NCBI GenBank assembly: GCA_013043165.1
Contig: JABDOQ010000046.1
Coordinates: forward strand, 1-64,000
From: Woeseiaceae bacterium
Lineage (GTDB): Bacteria; Pseudomonadota; Gammaproteobacteria; Steroidobacterales; Woeseiaceae
DNA: 64,000 nucleotides
Direction of reading: 5' to 3'
Within the stretch, counting starts at the first letter, position 1, and every line of letters starts with the position of its first letter. A model generated the notes under the pieces. That model was not told the origin of the DNA. It did no database searches and saw nothing but the letters and a program-made list of their open reading frames with translations. A program made the position numbers and the translations under genes. Shown here piece after piece: positions 29,401-36,037 of the stretch.

Positions 29401-31775
29401 CTGACCTGACTGCACAGGACAATGATCGATTATTGACCAACCTCGACCCTGATACGCTGTACCCGGTATACGGCGACAGCAGCACACTGGTTTACGACGC
29501 TCAGTCGCAAGGCAAATTCTATCTTGCGCTCGAGAGTGACGCCTTAACGGCACTCGTTGGCAACTACGCGTTGAATTTTACTGATACGGAACTCGCTAGC
29601 TACCAGCGCACGCTGTATGGCGCGTCTGTTGCCTATCAGTCGGCGGCCAAAGACGCAGCGGGCAACCCCAGAACCAAAGTGCAGGCCTTCCACGCCAATA
29701 TCGCACAGGCGCATGTGCGCGATGAAGTCAGGGCGACCGGTGGATCGCTTTATTACCTTAGCCGGCGAGACGTTATTGAAGGTAGCGAGCACATCAGCGT
29801 CATTGTCCGGGATCAGGATTCCGGGCTCGTTCTGCGTCGCACGGCGTTACAGCAAGGACTGGATTACAGCATCGACTACGTGGACGGTCGCTTACTAACG
29901 AACCGCCCAATATCCAGCTTTACGGAGGATTACTCTTTAATTGAAAGCGACCTGCTGGGCGGCAGTGCCGTATATCTGCAAATCGACTATGAAACGGCCC
30001 TCGGGGGATTCGAGCAAACGGCCTCGGGTGCACGAATCAGGCAGGGTCTCGGTGAACGCCTGGCCGTTGGTGTGACGGCGGTCGATGAAGACCAACTTGG
30101 CGGTCATTACTCGCTACAAGCTGCAGACGCAGAGCTAAGACTCGGCGAGAATTCACGGCTCATCGCCGAGGTCGCTGCCAGTGAAGGCAATAATTCGATC
30201 GCAAACGTCAGTGTGGACGGCGGCCTGACCTATCAGACCGTAGCTCAAACCGCGGGCAGCAGCGGAGACGCTTACAAGATCGCGGCTGAGATCGATATTG
30301 GCGAATGGTTTGGCGCCGAAGATCGGCTGCTGTTGAACACCTACTTCAAGCACCTCGATACCGGATTTTCAGCCAACAGCGTCGGCAACGAGCAAGGTTC
30401 CGAAAAACGCGGCGTGGCGGCAAGCTGGAAGATCAGCGATGCCACATCGGTGACGGGCCGTTTTGAACAACAGACGAATCTGTTGGACGATAGCGAGAAT
30501 ACGCTGGGCACCGTGCAATGGAATCTCATTCGCAAGCAATGGGGACTGGCGGCAGAAGTCGAAGATCGCGAAGGTTTCGCCGGTGAATCGACGCTGGCGG
30601 CCATGCGTGCGAACTACCGTTGGACCGACGCGCTGAGTACGTCGATCCTGCATCAGCAAACGCTTGCCGGCATTGACAATGACCGGTCGACCCTGGGCGT
30701 TTCTTATCGCGCCAGCGACATGTTGACCCTCGATGCCAGCGCGACCCATGGTACCAAAGGCGACTCGGCCAAGCTTGGCGCACAGATGAATTGGCGCGGA
30801 AACCGTCTCTATTTCGCACAGCAGTTCAACGATCTCGAGGAGAGCGGGCTCACTACGAACCGCCTCGTTGGCGCCGAAGCGCCGTTCGGAATGGACGGCG
30901 CCGTCTACAGCGAGTACCACTGGAGCCGGCTGCCCAATGGCCGGCAAGGCCAGGCACTGTTCGGCGCCAGGCAGCGTTTCCAGGCAATGGACGGCCTGCG
31001 GATTGAAATATCCGGCGAGCACAGCGCTGAGAATGCTGTAACCAACAACACCGGCGAGCGCTATGCGCTGTCGATCGGTGCGACGTTCGATAACGCCAGG
31101 GGCATTACATTGGCCACGCGAAACGAGTACCGCAAAGACAGCCGCTCGATCGCCAGTGAGCAATTCATCTCGGCGAGCCACCTTAAGCTCGCGCTCAGCG
31201 ATGACCTCGCCGTGCTCGGTAACTATCGGTTCAGCAAGAGCGAGTCAAGTGCCCAGGCTGACCGAAATATCGATTTTACCGAAGCCAGCATTGGCCTAGC
31301 GTATCGCCCTGTCGAGCACGATCGCCTGAACCTGCTGACTCGTTTCACACGGCTCAACAACACGCCTACGGAATTCCAGACCGCAGGAGCGTTTGGCGGA
31401 TTAACCAGCGATATTTTTGCCGTCGACTGGTCGTACCAGCTCACTCACGGCATCGAATGGGTAGGAAAGCAGGCAATGCGTTGGAGTGATAGCGACGACG
31501 ACCCGACGTATGAGCGCTCACGCACGTCGCTGTCGGTACAGCGGCTGAACTGGAGCATGCCAAAAGACCTGCTTTTTGGCACTGAGTATCGCGTGATAGA
31601 TCAGAACATTTCCGACGATCGCCGCACAGGTTTCGTCACCGAGCTGATGTGGGAGGGACTCGATCCGCTGATCCTCGGCCTTGGCTACAACTTCTCCGAC
31701 GTATCGGATAGCGCGTACGTTGACTACGACTTCTCAACGCAGGGCCCGTTCTTTCGACTGCAAGGAAAATTCTAA
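17403..31775 (+). CDS. Giant (4790-residue) surface protein: beta-helix, SdrD-like, DUF11, Calx-beta, OmpA and barrel domains
   Basis: After a signal peptide (hydrophobic core about 34-56, ending ASA) comes a CSLREA motif (75-80). Four beta-helix blocks of asymmetric NNxVxGxxxxGI turns follow (about 80-550, 706-1200, 1371-1880 and 2052-2545). The first three are each closed by an SdrD/Cna-B-like domain (I-x-G-x-[IV]-F-x-D, near 553, 1201 and 1884). Then come a DUF11 repeat (about 2548), two Calx-beta domains (about 2676 and 2790), three more DUF11 repeats (2909, 3037, 3163), a further SdrD-like domain (3311), an OmpA domain (3561-3676, GHTDSVG near 3605) and a final 850 residues of amphipathic strands ending in Phe, as in outer-membrane barrels. 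It should be barrel-anchored and displayed or wall-bound. The TTG start directly after an in-frame stop is uncertain; TTG at 17439 is an alternative. Confidence 0.9.
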   Translation: MSYRRIETETSQLPISADNKRLLTPTARVPWWLSVLRSAAIALFLCGGAVPLASAATFTVTKTADTNDGTCDADCSLREAITAANALGGSHMIAFNVPSGGLTGGVAVITLASALPPLTRNGITIDGTTQTSNQGNTNPSILGAGGTVGVDGLFLSQVAGPEVEIRAGATIANGLHIQANNVVVRGLAILGFGAANGEAAIRVENLSALIENNVLGSTAIAFSDPGVALRNYAGVESVGGSSGTIQNNVIGFGHRGVFLTTGSSGWTISGNEIRDNDLASTDGDGIAIADSSSNTIVGNLITGSSSQGLVVTNSSSSNFVNNTVIGNGVGSTTAVGQSAGITMRSTATSTTIDRNIIQSNYGAGIQVNDGATGTTITRNSFADNGTILARDLSLPTDQIGIDLNVAGDDNNFGTPNYFSVNTGADSLLDFPILESAIISAGNLTLTGWSKPAATIELFIANVDPFGFGEGETFAGTFVEGSIVAPVDADPTVTPYSGLINGLDQGSDTTNRFSFTVPLPAGVADGTFLTSTASVGTDTSEFSGVVAAVAASTISGRVFEDADFAGIATDYNAVTDDVALANVDVELYSDADAYISSTTTDGSGNFSFAGIANGTYKVRARTATIGDSNTPPSGAFNGACGITDPVSGPGCVVPELTWANGAAAYGGQSATADDTSTNNNAGPGDTWTSVVIDTADVANVNFGFAYNLIANTNNAGQGSLRQFVDNANEIGSAGGTTANSSEFRIPLSDPNYNAALGAHTITLSSALPLITDSQTVIDGQTQTDNVGSTNAADFTHPFYGAAKTVGTGVDGIAGTGDEFTLSAYPNPEIEINGNDVGSIFRLTADAGVVKRLALYNSSPGEAVLISGGNANLVEENYVGTRADGSDPGLGLRLQHGLEITGGSGIIRNNVVAFSEAGGSLLASTVTISGNDYLSNALQSASGDAVSTETSSGQAIAIRDNRFHDSSAYGIESWNAQGPFTIENNTVSDSGNGGGLEIGGIRIFGANSTVRYNIVTASVGAGIVIAQTGASNSQNLLSRNSTFANGGLGIDIEATDFVSPDGDGVTPNNGAMDAGLPNNGMDYPVLTVSTLSGSTLHVEGYVGTSATRIAAVHTLEFYKAADDGNNDGEIELGDTLNVAHGEGQTYIDSCSTAATGNFICDLTVPVSVSLSVGEDITGIAYDTNGNTSEYGAISAVASPAVAISGTIFEDIDGNVLDGAETIGDTANPVVSGVDVYLYLDDGGTPGLPDATDTVQNGGVPVVTNGSGVFTFPGIADGSYWAVVDSRTVSPAAGVHPSYLATTPWSEQTYGPDLGWCADGTGGTSERAGPGPCFGGVDGATADDASALTTSEHIARVVVSGAAVSNVDFGFSYNVVTNVEPAGNVSLTANTYQGSIDQFVRNANSVNGANAMRFVPAVPTNASGGGGAWWQIDYTGSIIGETITNTHDANTSINGSAFDLADGVAIRNTNPGNLGANAGGGLTAGVDDVALPQVARPELEIMRSDPAVGVAFYFYSNSSTGQVPDNFAVRDVATWGFVGGVGMTGIAGLRPSGVVVERNVVGSGPDAFSDPAIPGTLRGVALLNTDGATIRDNLIGFVDANGITASAVTGTTIRGNEIREAAQVDNVADGINYGASSTTGTITANLIADAGGMGIDGTASGNIVANNTVTGSGQLGVQTAGIRQTGSANTIRRNVVTGSAGPGIIVPDTVNAISITENHFGSNGSIAIDSVDAGGDTAVGDGVMLNDGGVDAADGNDGLDFPVIDSAVLSGGNLTVTGFARAGVTIEFYEAVAAANDNNASGNPHGEGVLYLFTSTEGVADADATTGASYTDPGYGTDPDVNRFSFTVPAPAALAVGEDISAIANLAANGSSEFGPNFAVTGALTTIAGTIFVDEAGDGLADGPIGPAPNAFESGARIELFRAGPDGNPDGGDDTYVTFTTSSAVDGSYTFTGLSPDTYYVTVDSQGVDDGPYNGAYTATDTWAEQTYGPIGAASFDGVSTWTYAASAGAFYGGARWDVSDDHVPTNSLPTGEHIAAVDTTGGNVSNVDFGFSFNVVTTTRGGNGAQDPGAGAGQRTVQGSLRQFITNANAQSGANAMRFVPAAPANASLGGNSWWRTSITAQLPNIEDAATTIDGSAYNPANGVTPFNTNTAAIGAGAAVGVAGTFNTPLLDPELEIQGDNIVNNGLFVLAGADNSAIRNLAITSFAQAGIRPAGSAPDFLDTLAIENNVIGTSPASFADNPALFVGRAIVARDLDNSTIRNNLIGWTGWGIQFDFDNEDTLIETNEIRGADTWGLYLRGVASTGQQPERLTVQGNLVENNGNDGIYTTESLSNFVINQNSVRSNATGIRLWGANNSVTGNVITDNAGTGLLLTGDGLPSYAAPAANLISQNIYGNNGLLGIDLVETGTDQDGVTLNDNGDVDLGANELLNYPIIVSAQIAGPDLVVSGFAAAGSNIEFYIADADPSGFGEGVTYLFNAFEGSGADTDATSGSYGPGPINGLAQGTDTANRFTFTVPTPGGVGVGTDLTATGTIAGATSEFSGRTTVSNDSDLVTTKVLDPGTPGPFAEGDAVTYLLTVTNTGPAQATNVTATDTYPAELTLGVPVPSAPTTYDAGTGVWTIGTLSSGASATLSLPGTINAGTAGDVITNNVTAASGDQADPTTVGDDLSEAFAVLPFLSINDVAQIETDSVPGTTTFTFTVSINQAIGNNVTFDFDTADGTATVADSDYVAISGGSGTILAGATTTTIDVTVNGDDGIEANETFFVDISNVVGAAVTDAQGQGTINNDDGAATVSIAATTNGAESGPVDGLFTVTQSATTINDTVLTYVVAGSATSASDYAALSGTVTILGGATTATISVPVIDDAIAEGIDETVIVTLSSISASDPGVSIAASPLDTASLTIADNDSDLVTTKSVSDVAPVEGDSIIYTILVANSAGVQATNVSLTDLLPAGVTYVSDDSGGNYESTTGVWNIGTLDSVAPGNVATLNITATVDLGAGALAQPITNTTTAATGDQPDPDTATDNLTADITVNYNANLVTTKTVDNASPQAGDTIIYTLTVVNNGPAPASNVSLADVLPAGVSYLSDDSAGAYDPVAGAWTIGSIANGATAALNISAIVDNGAGLLPQPITNTTTAASGDQTDADNTGDDLAADIVVDLIDPNLIQLNKTVGRDRANVGEIVAYSVEIRNTTGNAIAAVQISDSPARGFKYVPGSAQLNGISIADPAGGLPIEFDTGVLPGFVDSDGSGSADPGEPGYAILSYRMVAGAGVAPGIWTNTAIATATCDVCFVSNIATADIEIVQDTLFDLGTIIGKVFYDADGDGWQDSGEAGIEAAMVALDDGTYALTDRFGRYHFPAVKPGQRLLKINLNSLAGRARATRGTTRIVNVTPGLMAKANYGVVLDTVDAAIGDDGHLGIAVDTETIHPPLLINGSTVMPSLLVNGEPVALASADVRLGRQKLQDVVELSGGRLAQPIRFITNVGSDAEVRRWTLKVSGTSDETVKSWKGKGAPPEFIEWDGMRKNGRLIHGGGVYTYHLELSTSDGQTVSSSHRLFGVNRSNSISLNLAGGAFISGSHALTNAAKGLLSDTAEAIRAYPDEIVVISGHTDSVGTAESNMALAERRARAAYDYLRKEESLPEEQFVIQAFGETRPIAGNDTGWGRELNRRVEISGDLNSIERAKNYDPYRQPPVVRINSKEMAVDASGAFRGKVELEPAEETLRVLLGTSGGSSVEATVRLPTLEIISPQGRISVPVNSDRADTARFDSSDERTLLHTEVLGRTEPENTIELNGEALDIDDNGLFLTTLPLRTGENVYGLVVRNPTGILRIANLKLTLDEANLATPEFFIEPIPQLALQLPPPGIPMTNANLVVPGTTVPGNRVFINDREIEVGADGSFSAMVALERGENLFTARVVDADGHSGEIEQRFSYNGDPLFFMALIDGTVSKLQTSGNLAAAGKVKREETISEGRIAYYLKGHVLGKYLLTSAFDSGQQEFGKILSDLTAQDNDRLLTNLDPDTLYPVYGDSSTLVYDAQSQGKFYLALESDALTALVGNYALNFTDTELASYQRTLYGASVAYQSAAKDAAGNPRTKVQAFHANIAQAHVRDEVRATGGSLYYLSRRDVIEGSEHISVIVRDQDSGLVLRRTALQQGLDYSIDYVDGRLLTNRPISSFTEDYSLIESDLLGGSAVYLQIDYETALGGFEQTASGARIRQGLGERLAVGVTAVDEDQLGGHYSLQAADAELRLGENSRLIAEVAASEGNNSIANVSVDGGLTYQTVAQTAGSSGDAYKIAAEIDIGEWFGAEDRLLLNTYFKHLDTGFSANSVGNEQGSEKRGVAASWKISDATSVTGRFEQQTNLLDDSENTLGTVQWNLIRKQWGLAAEVEDREGFAGESTLAAMRANYRWTDALSTSILHQQTLAGIDNDRSTLGVSYRASDMLTLDASATHGTKGDSAKLGAQMNWRGNRLYFAQQFNDLEESGLTTNRLVGAEAPFGMDGAVYSEYHWSRLPNGRQGQALFGARQRFQAMDGLRIEISGEHSAENAVTNNTGERYALSIGATFDNARGITLATRNEYRKDSRSIASEQFISASHLKLALSDDLAVLGNYRFSKSESSAQADRNIDFTEASIGLAYRPVEHDRLNLLTRFTRLNNTPTEFQTAGAFGGLTSDIFAVDWSYQLTHGIEWVGKQAMRWSDSDDDPTYERSRTSLSVQRLNWSMPKDLLFGTEYRVIDQNISDDRRTGFVTELMWEGLDPLILGLGYNFSDVSDSAYVDYDFSTQGPFFRLQGKF

Positions 31776-33118
31776 TGGCTGTTGTTGCCGAATCACTGAG
31801 AGAGCCCGCGCGGCTTCCGCCCGACGAGCGAAAATCATGGGGTCGTTACCTCAGGGTATTGGATATCGCGGTACTGCTGGCAAGCCTGGTCATATTCCTG
31901 GTTTTTCTCGCGCTCCTGATACGGTTCGTCTTTCCGGAAGGTCAACGACTGGGCGACCTGGCGTCCGGTAGTGGCGCTACGACCATTGAGACCGACGAGG
32001 TAGGTCTGGTCGACATTTCAGGCGGCAGTATTAGCAGGTTCGGTAAATTTATCGCGCAACTCGGCGATGTTCGTCGCGACGTGAGAATTCGATCTGCTGA
32101 CAGCATAGCCTGGAGCAATGCAAGCGCGGGCATTACTGTGCGCAACCGTGATGCCGTACAAACGTTCTCGCACTCGCGCGCTCGTGTCGATTTCACGACC
32201 GACAACGAGCTGCGCATCGGCCAGAACTCGCTGGTCGTGTTTCGCAGCGGTACCGCGGATCCCTTCCTGCAGCGTCGCGATCCGGCGATCGTCGTGATGA
32301 ATGGCGAGCTAAGCGGTACGGTCAACGCCGACTACGGCGCACTCGGCGTACAGTTTCCAGCAGGCCTCGTGGAGCTCGCGGCAACCGGGCCGACGAAAGA
32401 GGCGGTCGATTTTCGCGTCGGCGTCAATCCCGACGGATCGTCCACCGTTGCTGTCTACTCCGGGCAGGCCGACGTCAATATTGCCGGCAATCATTACCGC
32501 GTCGGTGCGAACCAGGGCCTGACGATCCTCGAAAATGGCCGAACATCGGGAACTCGCACGTTGCCCACTGTGCCCGTGAATCTTCGTCCCAATAACAATA
32601 CGGTCGCCAAGTTCCTGGCCGCGCCGCCGCGCGTCGATTTCGTCTGGAACAAGGTGTCAAACGCACAAACCTATCGACTCGAAATTGCCGGTGATGCGGG
32701 CTTCGAAGAAATACTTGTCGACGAGTATTTGAGTGATCCATCGTTCACACATGCCAATCTGTCGGCCGGCACCTATTTCTGGCGAATCAGCGCTCGCGAT
32801 GGTTGGGTTCTCGGACCGACGTCAAGCGCTCGGCGCCTGCGCGTCGTTGCCGACTCGATGCCGCCGCCGCTCGACGTGCGCCCAATCCAGCCGTCTGCCG
32901 GCGGCCAATATTCGCTGCGCGGCAAGACGACACCCGGAGCCAGGGTGTTTGTACAGGGACAACCGGTGCCACCAACGGCCGGCGGCGAATTCGAGTTTCT
33001 TTTTAGCCCTGAACCCGGCGCGCAAACGATCGTAGTTGAATCTGTCGATGAGGTTGGAAACGTTGCCTATAGTTCTCAAGTTCTGCATGTTCCCGGAACG
33101 TCCGGGAGGAGTGAATGA
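31775..33118 (+). CDS. FecR-domain protein with C-terminal Fn3/Ig-like domains
   Basis: This 447-residue protein has one N-terminal membrane helix (about 30-54) and is otherwise periplasmic. The middle resembles a FecR domain (RNRDAVQTFSHSRARVDF followed by LRIGQNSLVVFR and the GxLSGTV turn). A fibronectin/Ig-like domain comes next (FVWNKVSNAQTYRLEIA and AGTYFWRISARD), then a Big-like domain (TTPGARVFVQGQPVPP). This combination is typical of FecR proteins that partner large outer-membrane proteins or cyclases rather than ECF sigma factors, and no sigma factor is nearby. Its ATG shares one base with the stop codon of the giant gene, so translation is coupled, and it overlaps the kinase gene by four bases. 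Confidence 0.82.
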   Translation: MAVVAESLREPARLPPDERKSWGRYLRVLDIAVLLASLVIFLVFLALLIRFVFPEGQRLGDLASGSGATTIETDEVGLVDISGGSISRFGKFIAQLGDVRRDVRIRSADSIAWSNASAGITVRNRDAVQTFSHSRARVDFTTDNELRIGQNSLVVFRSGTADPFLQRRDPAIVVMNGELSGTVNADYGALGVQFPAGLVELAATGPTKEAVDFRVGVNPDGSSTVAVYSGQADVNIAGNHYRVGANQGLTILENGRTSGTRTLPTVPVNLRPNNNTVAKFLAAPPRVDFVWNKVSNAQTYRLEIAGDAGFEEILVDEYLSDPSFTHANLSAGTYFWRISARDGWVLGPTSSARRLRVVADSMPPPLDVRPIQPSAGGQYSLRGKTTPGARVFVQGQPVPPTAGGEFEFLFSPEPGAQTIVVESVDEVGNVAYSSQVLHVPGTSGRSE

Positions 33119-34905
33119 TCATGCCTCGATTTAGTTTTCCCATTCGCGTGAAGGTTCTTCTGACCGTACTGATGCTGATCATGATCGTGATGAGTCTCAA
33201 TACAAGCACCATGGCGGGTCTCTTTCGTAGTGACAAGACGGCTTATATTCGCGACCTGACCGTCGTCATGGCTATACATACTGCAGAAGAGGCCGACGCG
33301 TTGTTGCGAAACTACGTCGCCAATATGCAGGCGTTTGGTGACGTAATCTACGACACCAGGATGGACCCCGAGACTAAGCAAGACGTGATTCAGAGTCTCT
33401 TTCGTAACTACCAGGACATCGTCGCAATCACGGCACAACGCGGCGATTCCGATCCGGTGACTGCCTTTGATACGAACGAACTCACGCGGCTGGAAGTTAG
33501 CCGGGAGACGTTACTTCAGTACCGCGATCAGCACCCTCTGCCCGCGGGCACGCCATGGGAGCTCGAGCTGAAGATGGAGAACATCAAGGAGGGCGTCGGC
33601 CTGCTGCGGCTATTCATCGAGGTACCGGCGACGGAATCCCGACAGGCCTTTGTGCTGGCGGCAAATATCAAGCCCGCGCGTCTCGCTGCGGTGACAACCC
33701 GGTCGCGCGGGTTTGCAGTGTCGATTCTCGATTCCAATGGTCAACCGCTTTTTCAAAAGGGTGCGATATCGGAGAATCATGCCACTCACTGGGCAAATCG
33801 CGCCAATTCAAAATCGGGAAATGCTATCGGCACTGCGATCGAGTTTGTCGAAGACGGCGTGCCAATGATAGGCGCATTTGCACCAATCGCTAACCAGGCT
33901 CTATTGGCGACGATCCAGGTGCCCAGCAGTGTCGTTTATGTCAGTGCCAGAGATCTGCTATCGAATCTCAAGGTCGTGGCACTGCTTTTATTCGCCGTTG
34001 CTGCAATAGCCAGCCTCATATTTGCGCGAAGACTTTCCAAGCCGCTGGAAAATCTCACGGAGGCCGCAGAAAGAGTCGGTAAGGGCCAGTTCGAGGTATC
34101 AGTCAGCTCAACCTCCGGTGACGAGATTGGCGTGCTCTCACGTTCGTTCAATCGTATGACGGACGAACTACGCGAGCGCGATGCCAAACTCGCGGGAGCA
34201 AATGCGGCACTAGTGCAGTCGGAAAAATTGGCAGCGTTTGGACAGCTCGGAGCAGGTATCGCGCATGAGGTGAAAAATCCGCTTGCGGGAATTCTCGGGT
34301 ACGCACAACTCGCTCTACGAAAACTGGATAGCGACAGCCCCATCAAGAAGAACCTGGCGGTCATCGAGTCCGAGACTCGGCGTTGTACGGAGATTATCTC
34401 GAACTTGCTGCAATTTGCTCGACAGGAAAGCGGCAAGATGGAGCCAACAGACGTCAACGCGGTCGTCGATGCGGCTCTTCAAATCGTTGATCATCAGCTC
34501 GGTGTCAATAACGTCAGGATAAGCAAGGAACTTGCGGCCGATCTGCCGTCGTTCGATGCGAATGCGAATCAGCTGCAGCAGGTCATTATGAATTTCGCCA
34601 TCAATGCCCAACAAGCGATGGGATCGGAGGGTGGCAGCCTTGTTGTCCGCACCCGCCGGGGCGATGCTGGCACGGTGATAATCGAAGTCGAGGATGATGG
34701 CCCTGGCGTATCGGAAGACGTGCGCGGGAAAATTTTCGAGCCCTTTTTCTCGACCAAGCCGGCTGGTCAGGGGACCGGGCTGGGGCTTTCGGTGACCTAC
34801 GGAATCATCAAGGATCACGGCGGTGAGGTATGGGTCGAGGACGCTCCGGGCGGTGGAGCCCGTTTCGTAGTGAGTCTTCCCGGCACCAGGGCACAAGCCG
34901 CATGA
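33115..34905 (+). CDS. Membrane sensor histidine kinase (HAMP-HisKA-HATPase)
   Basis: This 596-residue kinase has TM1 at about 11-35, a periplasmic sensor of about 245 residues that looks dCache-like, TM2 at about 281-303 and a HAMP domain (RRLSKPLENLTEAAERV). A short coiled coil precedes the HisKA domain with phospho-acceptor His384 in GIAHEVKNPLAGILGYAQL. The ATPase domain has an N box (NFAINAQQAM), G1 (DDGPGV), F (FEPFFSTK) and G2 (GTGLGLSVTYGI). The H-box type resembles NtrB/AtoS-class kinases. It overlaps the FecR-like gene by four bases, so giant protein, FecR-like protein and kinase form one translational unit. Its partner is probably the receiver-GGDEF protein encoded next. Confidence 0.92.
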   Translation: MIMPRFSFPIRVKVLLTVLMLIMIVMSLNTSTMAGLFRSDKTAYIRDLTVVMAIHTAEEADALLRNYVANMQAFGDVIYDTRMDPETKQDVIQSLFRNYQDIVAITAQRGDSDPVTAFDTNELTRLEVSRETLLQYRDQHPLPAGTPWELELKMENIKEGVGLLRLFIEVPATESRQAFVLAANIKPARLAAVTTRSRGFAVSILDSNGQPLFQKGAISENHATHWANRANSKSGNAIGTAIEFVEDGVPMIGAFAPIANQALLATIQVPSSVVYVSARDLLSNLKVVALLLFAVAAIASLIFARRLSKPLENLTEAAERVGKGQFEVSVSSTSGDEIGVLSRSFNRMTDELRERDAKLAGANAALVQSEKLAAFGQLGAGIAHEVKNPLAGILGYAQLALRKLDSDSPIKKNLAVIESETRRCTEIISNLLQFARQESGKMEPTDVNAVVDAALQIVDHQLGVNNVRISKELAADLPSFDANANQLQQVIMNFAINAQQAMGSEGGSLVVRTRRGDAGTVIIEVEDDGPGVSEDVRGKIFEPFFSTKPAGQGTGLGLSVTYGIIKDHGGEVWVEDAPGGGARFVVSLPGTRAQAA

Positions 34906-34975
34906 GGTACTTTCTTAGCCGAGTATTGTGCGGCGGATCACGCCGAAATCGGGTCAAAATTGGTCAAATGTGCAG

Positions 34976-35968
34976 ATGAACAGCCAATTACAGCGCCGGC
35001 ATGAGGCTGAAAAATCGACTGTAACGAGCGTACTCGTGGTCGATGACGACGCCAGCATCCTTGGTGTTGTCTCCGAGGTCCTGGAGGACGACGGTTACGT
35101 CGTCAGTACTGCGGCAACTGGCGAAGAAGCGATCGAAATTCTGAAAAGCAATACGTTTTCGCTCGTTATGTCCGATATCCGCCTTCCGGGCATCAACGGC
35201 GTCAAGGTGCTGGAATACGTAAAACAGCAGAGCCCCCGCACGAACGTCATCATGATCACGAGTCACGGCTCACTGGATACGTCGATCGATGCGATTAAAC
35301 ATGGGGCCTACGACTATTTGTTAAAGCCGTTCGAGGATTTGTCGCTGATTTCGAGCGCCGCTAAAAGAGCAGTTGATGCGTACAGGCTCGAGGTGGAACG
35401 CTCGCAACTGATTCGATCCTTGAAGCTCTCGAACGAGGAGCTGGCACGCGTAAACAACGTGCTTCATGGCCTGGCTGTTCGCGATGGTCTAACGGAACTG
35501 TACAATCATCGATACATCAACGAAATTCTGGATAAACATATTGATAAGACAGTGATGGAAGGAGCTGACTTGTCACTGATTTTCATTGACGTCGATAATT
35601 TCAAGGTATTCAATGACGCACACGGACACCAGACTGGCGATGTCTTGCTGCGCGAACTGAGCGCACTAATGCGCGAAAACGTACGAAGCAAAGACATCGT
35701 TGCCCGCTGGGGTGGCGAGGAGTTCGCGATCGTATGCCCGACCACAGATGAAGAGACTGCGACCAGACTGGCTGAGTCGCTGCGCGCGGCAATCGCGAAA
35801 CATGTTTTTGCACAGGATATCGTAACATCGAATGCATCGGTTACCATCAGTGCCGGGGTCGCCTCGTTTTCAAAAAATAAATCAAAGTCAGCTATGCTCG
35901 AGGCGGCAGATTCGGCACTTTATGTGGCAAAGGACAACGGCCGCAATCAGGTTCGAACTGCGCTTTAG
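34976..35968 (+). CDS. Response regulator with diguanylate cyclase (REC-GGDEF)
   Basis: This 330-residue cytoplasmic protein has an N-terminal receiver domain (acidic pocket VVDDD near 22-25, phospho-acceptor Asp67 in VMSDIRLPG, ITSHG, and Lys in LLKPFED). A helical linker leads to a GGDEF domain with an intact GGEEF active site (246-250) and an RSKD inhibitory site (237-240) five residues before it. It should therefore make c-di-GMP when phosphorylated and be feedback-inhibited. It lies 70 bases after the kinase gene on the same strand. The ATG at 34976 is preferred; a GTG at 34928 would add 16 residues. Confidence 0.92.
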   Translation: MNSQLQRRHEAEKSTVTSVLVVDDDASILGVVSEVLEDDGYVVSTAATGEEAIEILKSNTFSLVMSDIRLPGINGVKVLEYVKQQSPRTNVIMITSHGSLDTSIDAIKHGAYDYLLKPFEDLSLISSAAKRAVDAYRLEVERSQLIRSLKLSNEELARVNNVLHGLAVRDGLTELYNHRYINEILDKHIDKTVMEGADLSLIFIDVDNFKVFNDAHGHQTGDVLLRELSALMRENVRSKDIVARWGGEEFAIVCPTTDEETATRLAESLRAAIAKHVFAQDIVTSNASVTISAGVASFSKNKSKSAMLEAADSALYVAKDNGRNQVRTAL

Positions 35969-35990
35969 CTGCTCGCAAGAGCGATTTCCC

Positions 35991-36008
35991 GGCCGCGCTA
36001 TCGCGGCC
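35991..36008 (+). terminator. Stable hairpin after the REC-GGDEF gene, weak terminator
   Basis: GGCCGCG and CGCGGCC pair around a CTAT loop, a strong 7-bp stem. No T run follows on the plus strand, so it is at best a weak or Rho-assisted terminator between the signalling genes and the permease. Confidence 0.35.
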
Positions 36009-36037
36009 TAAACGGGACCGACAAGCGCGACTACTGA

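Noticed and set aside
17403-31775. Autotransporter (type V) assignment for the giant protein
   Set aside because: The C-terminal strand-rich region is about 850 residues, far longer than the 12-strand translocator of about 280 residues, and it is preceded by an OmpA domain.
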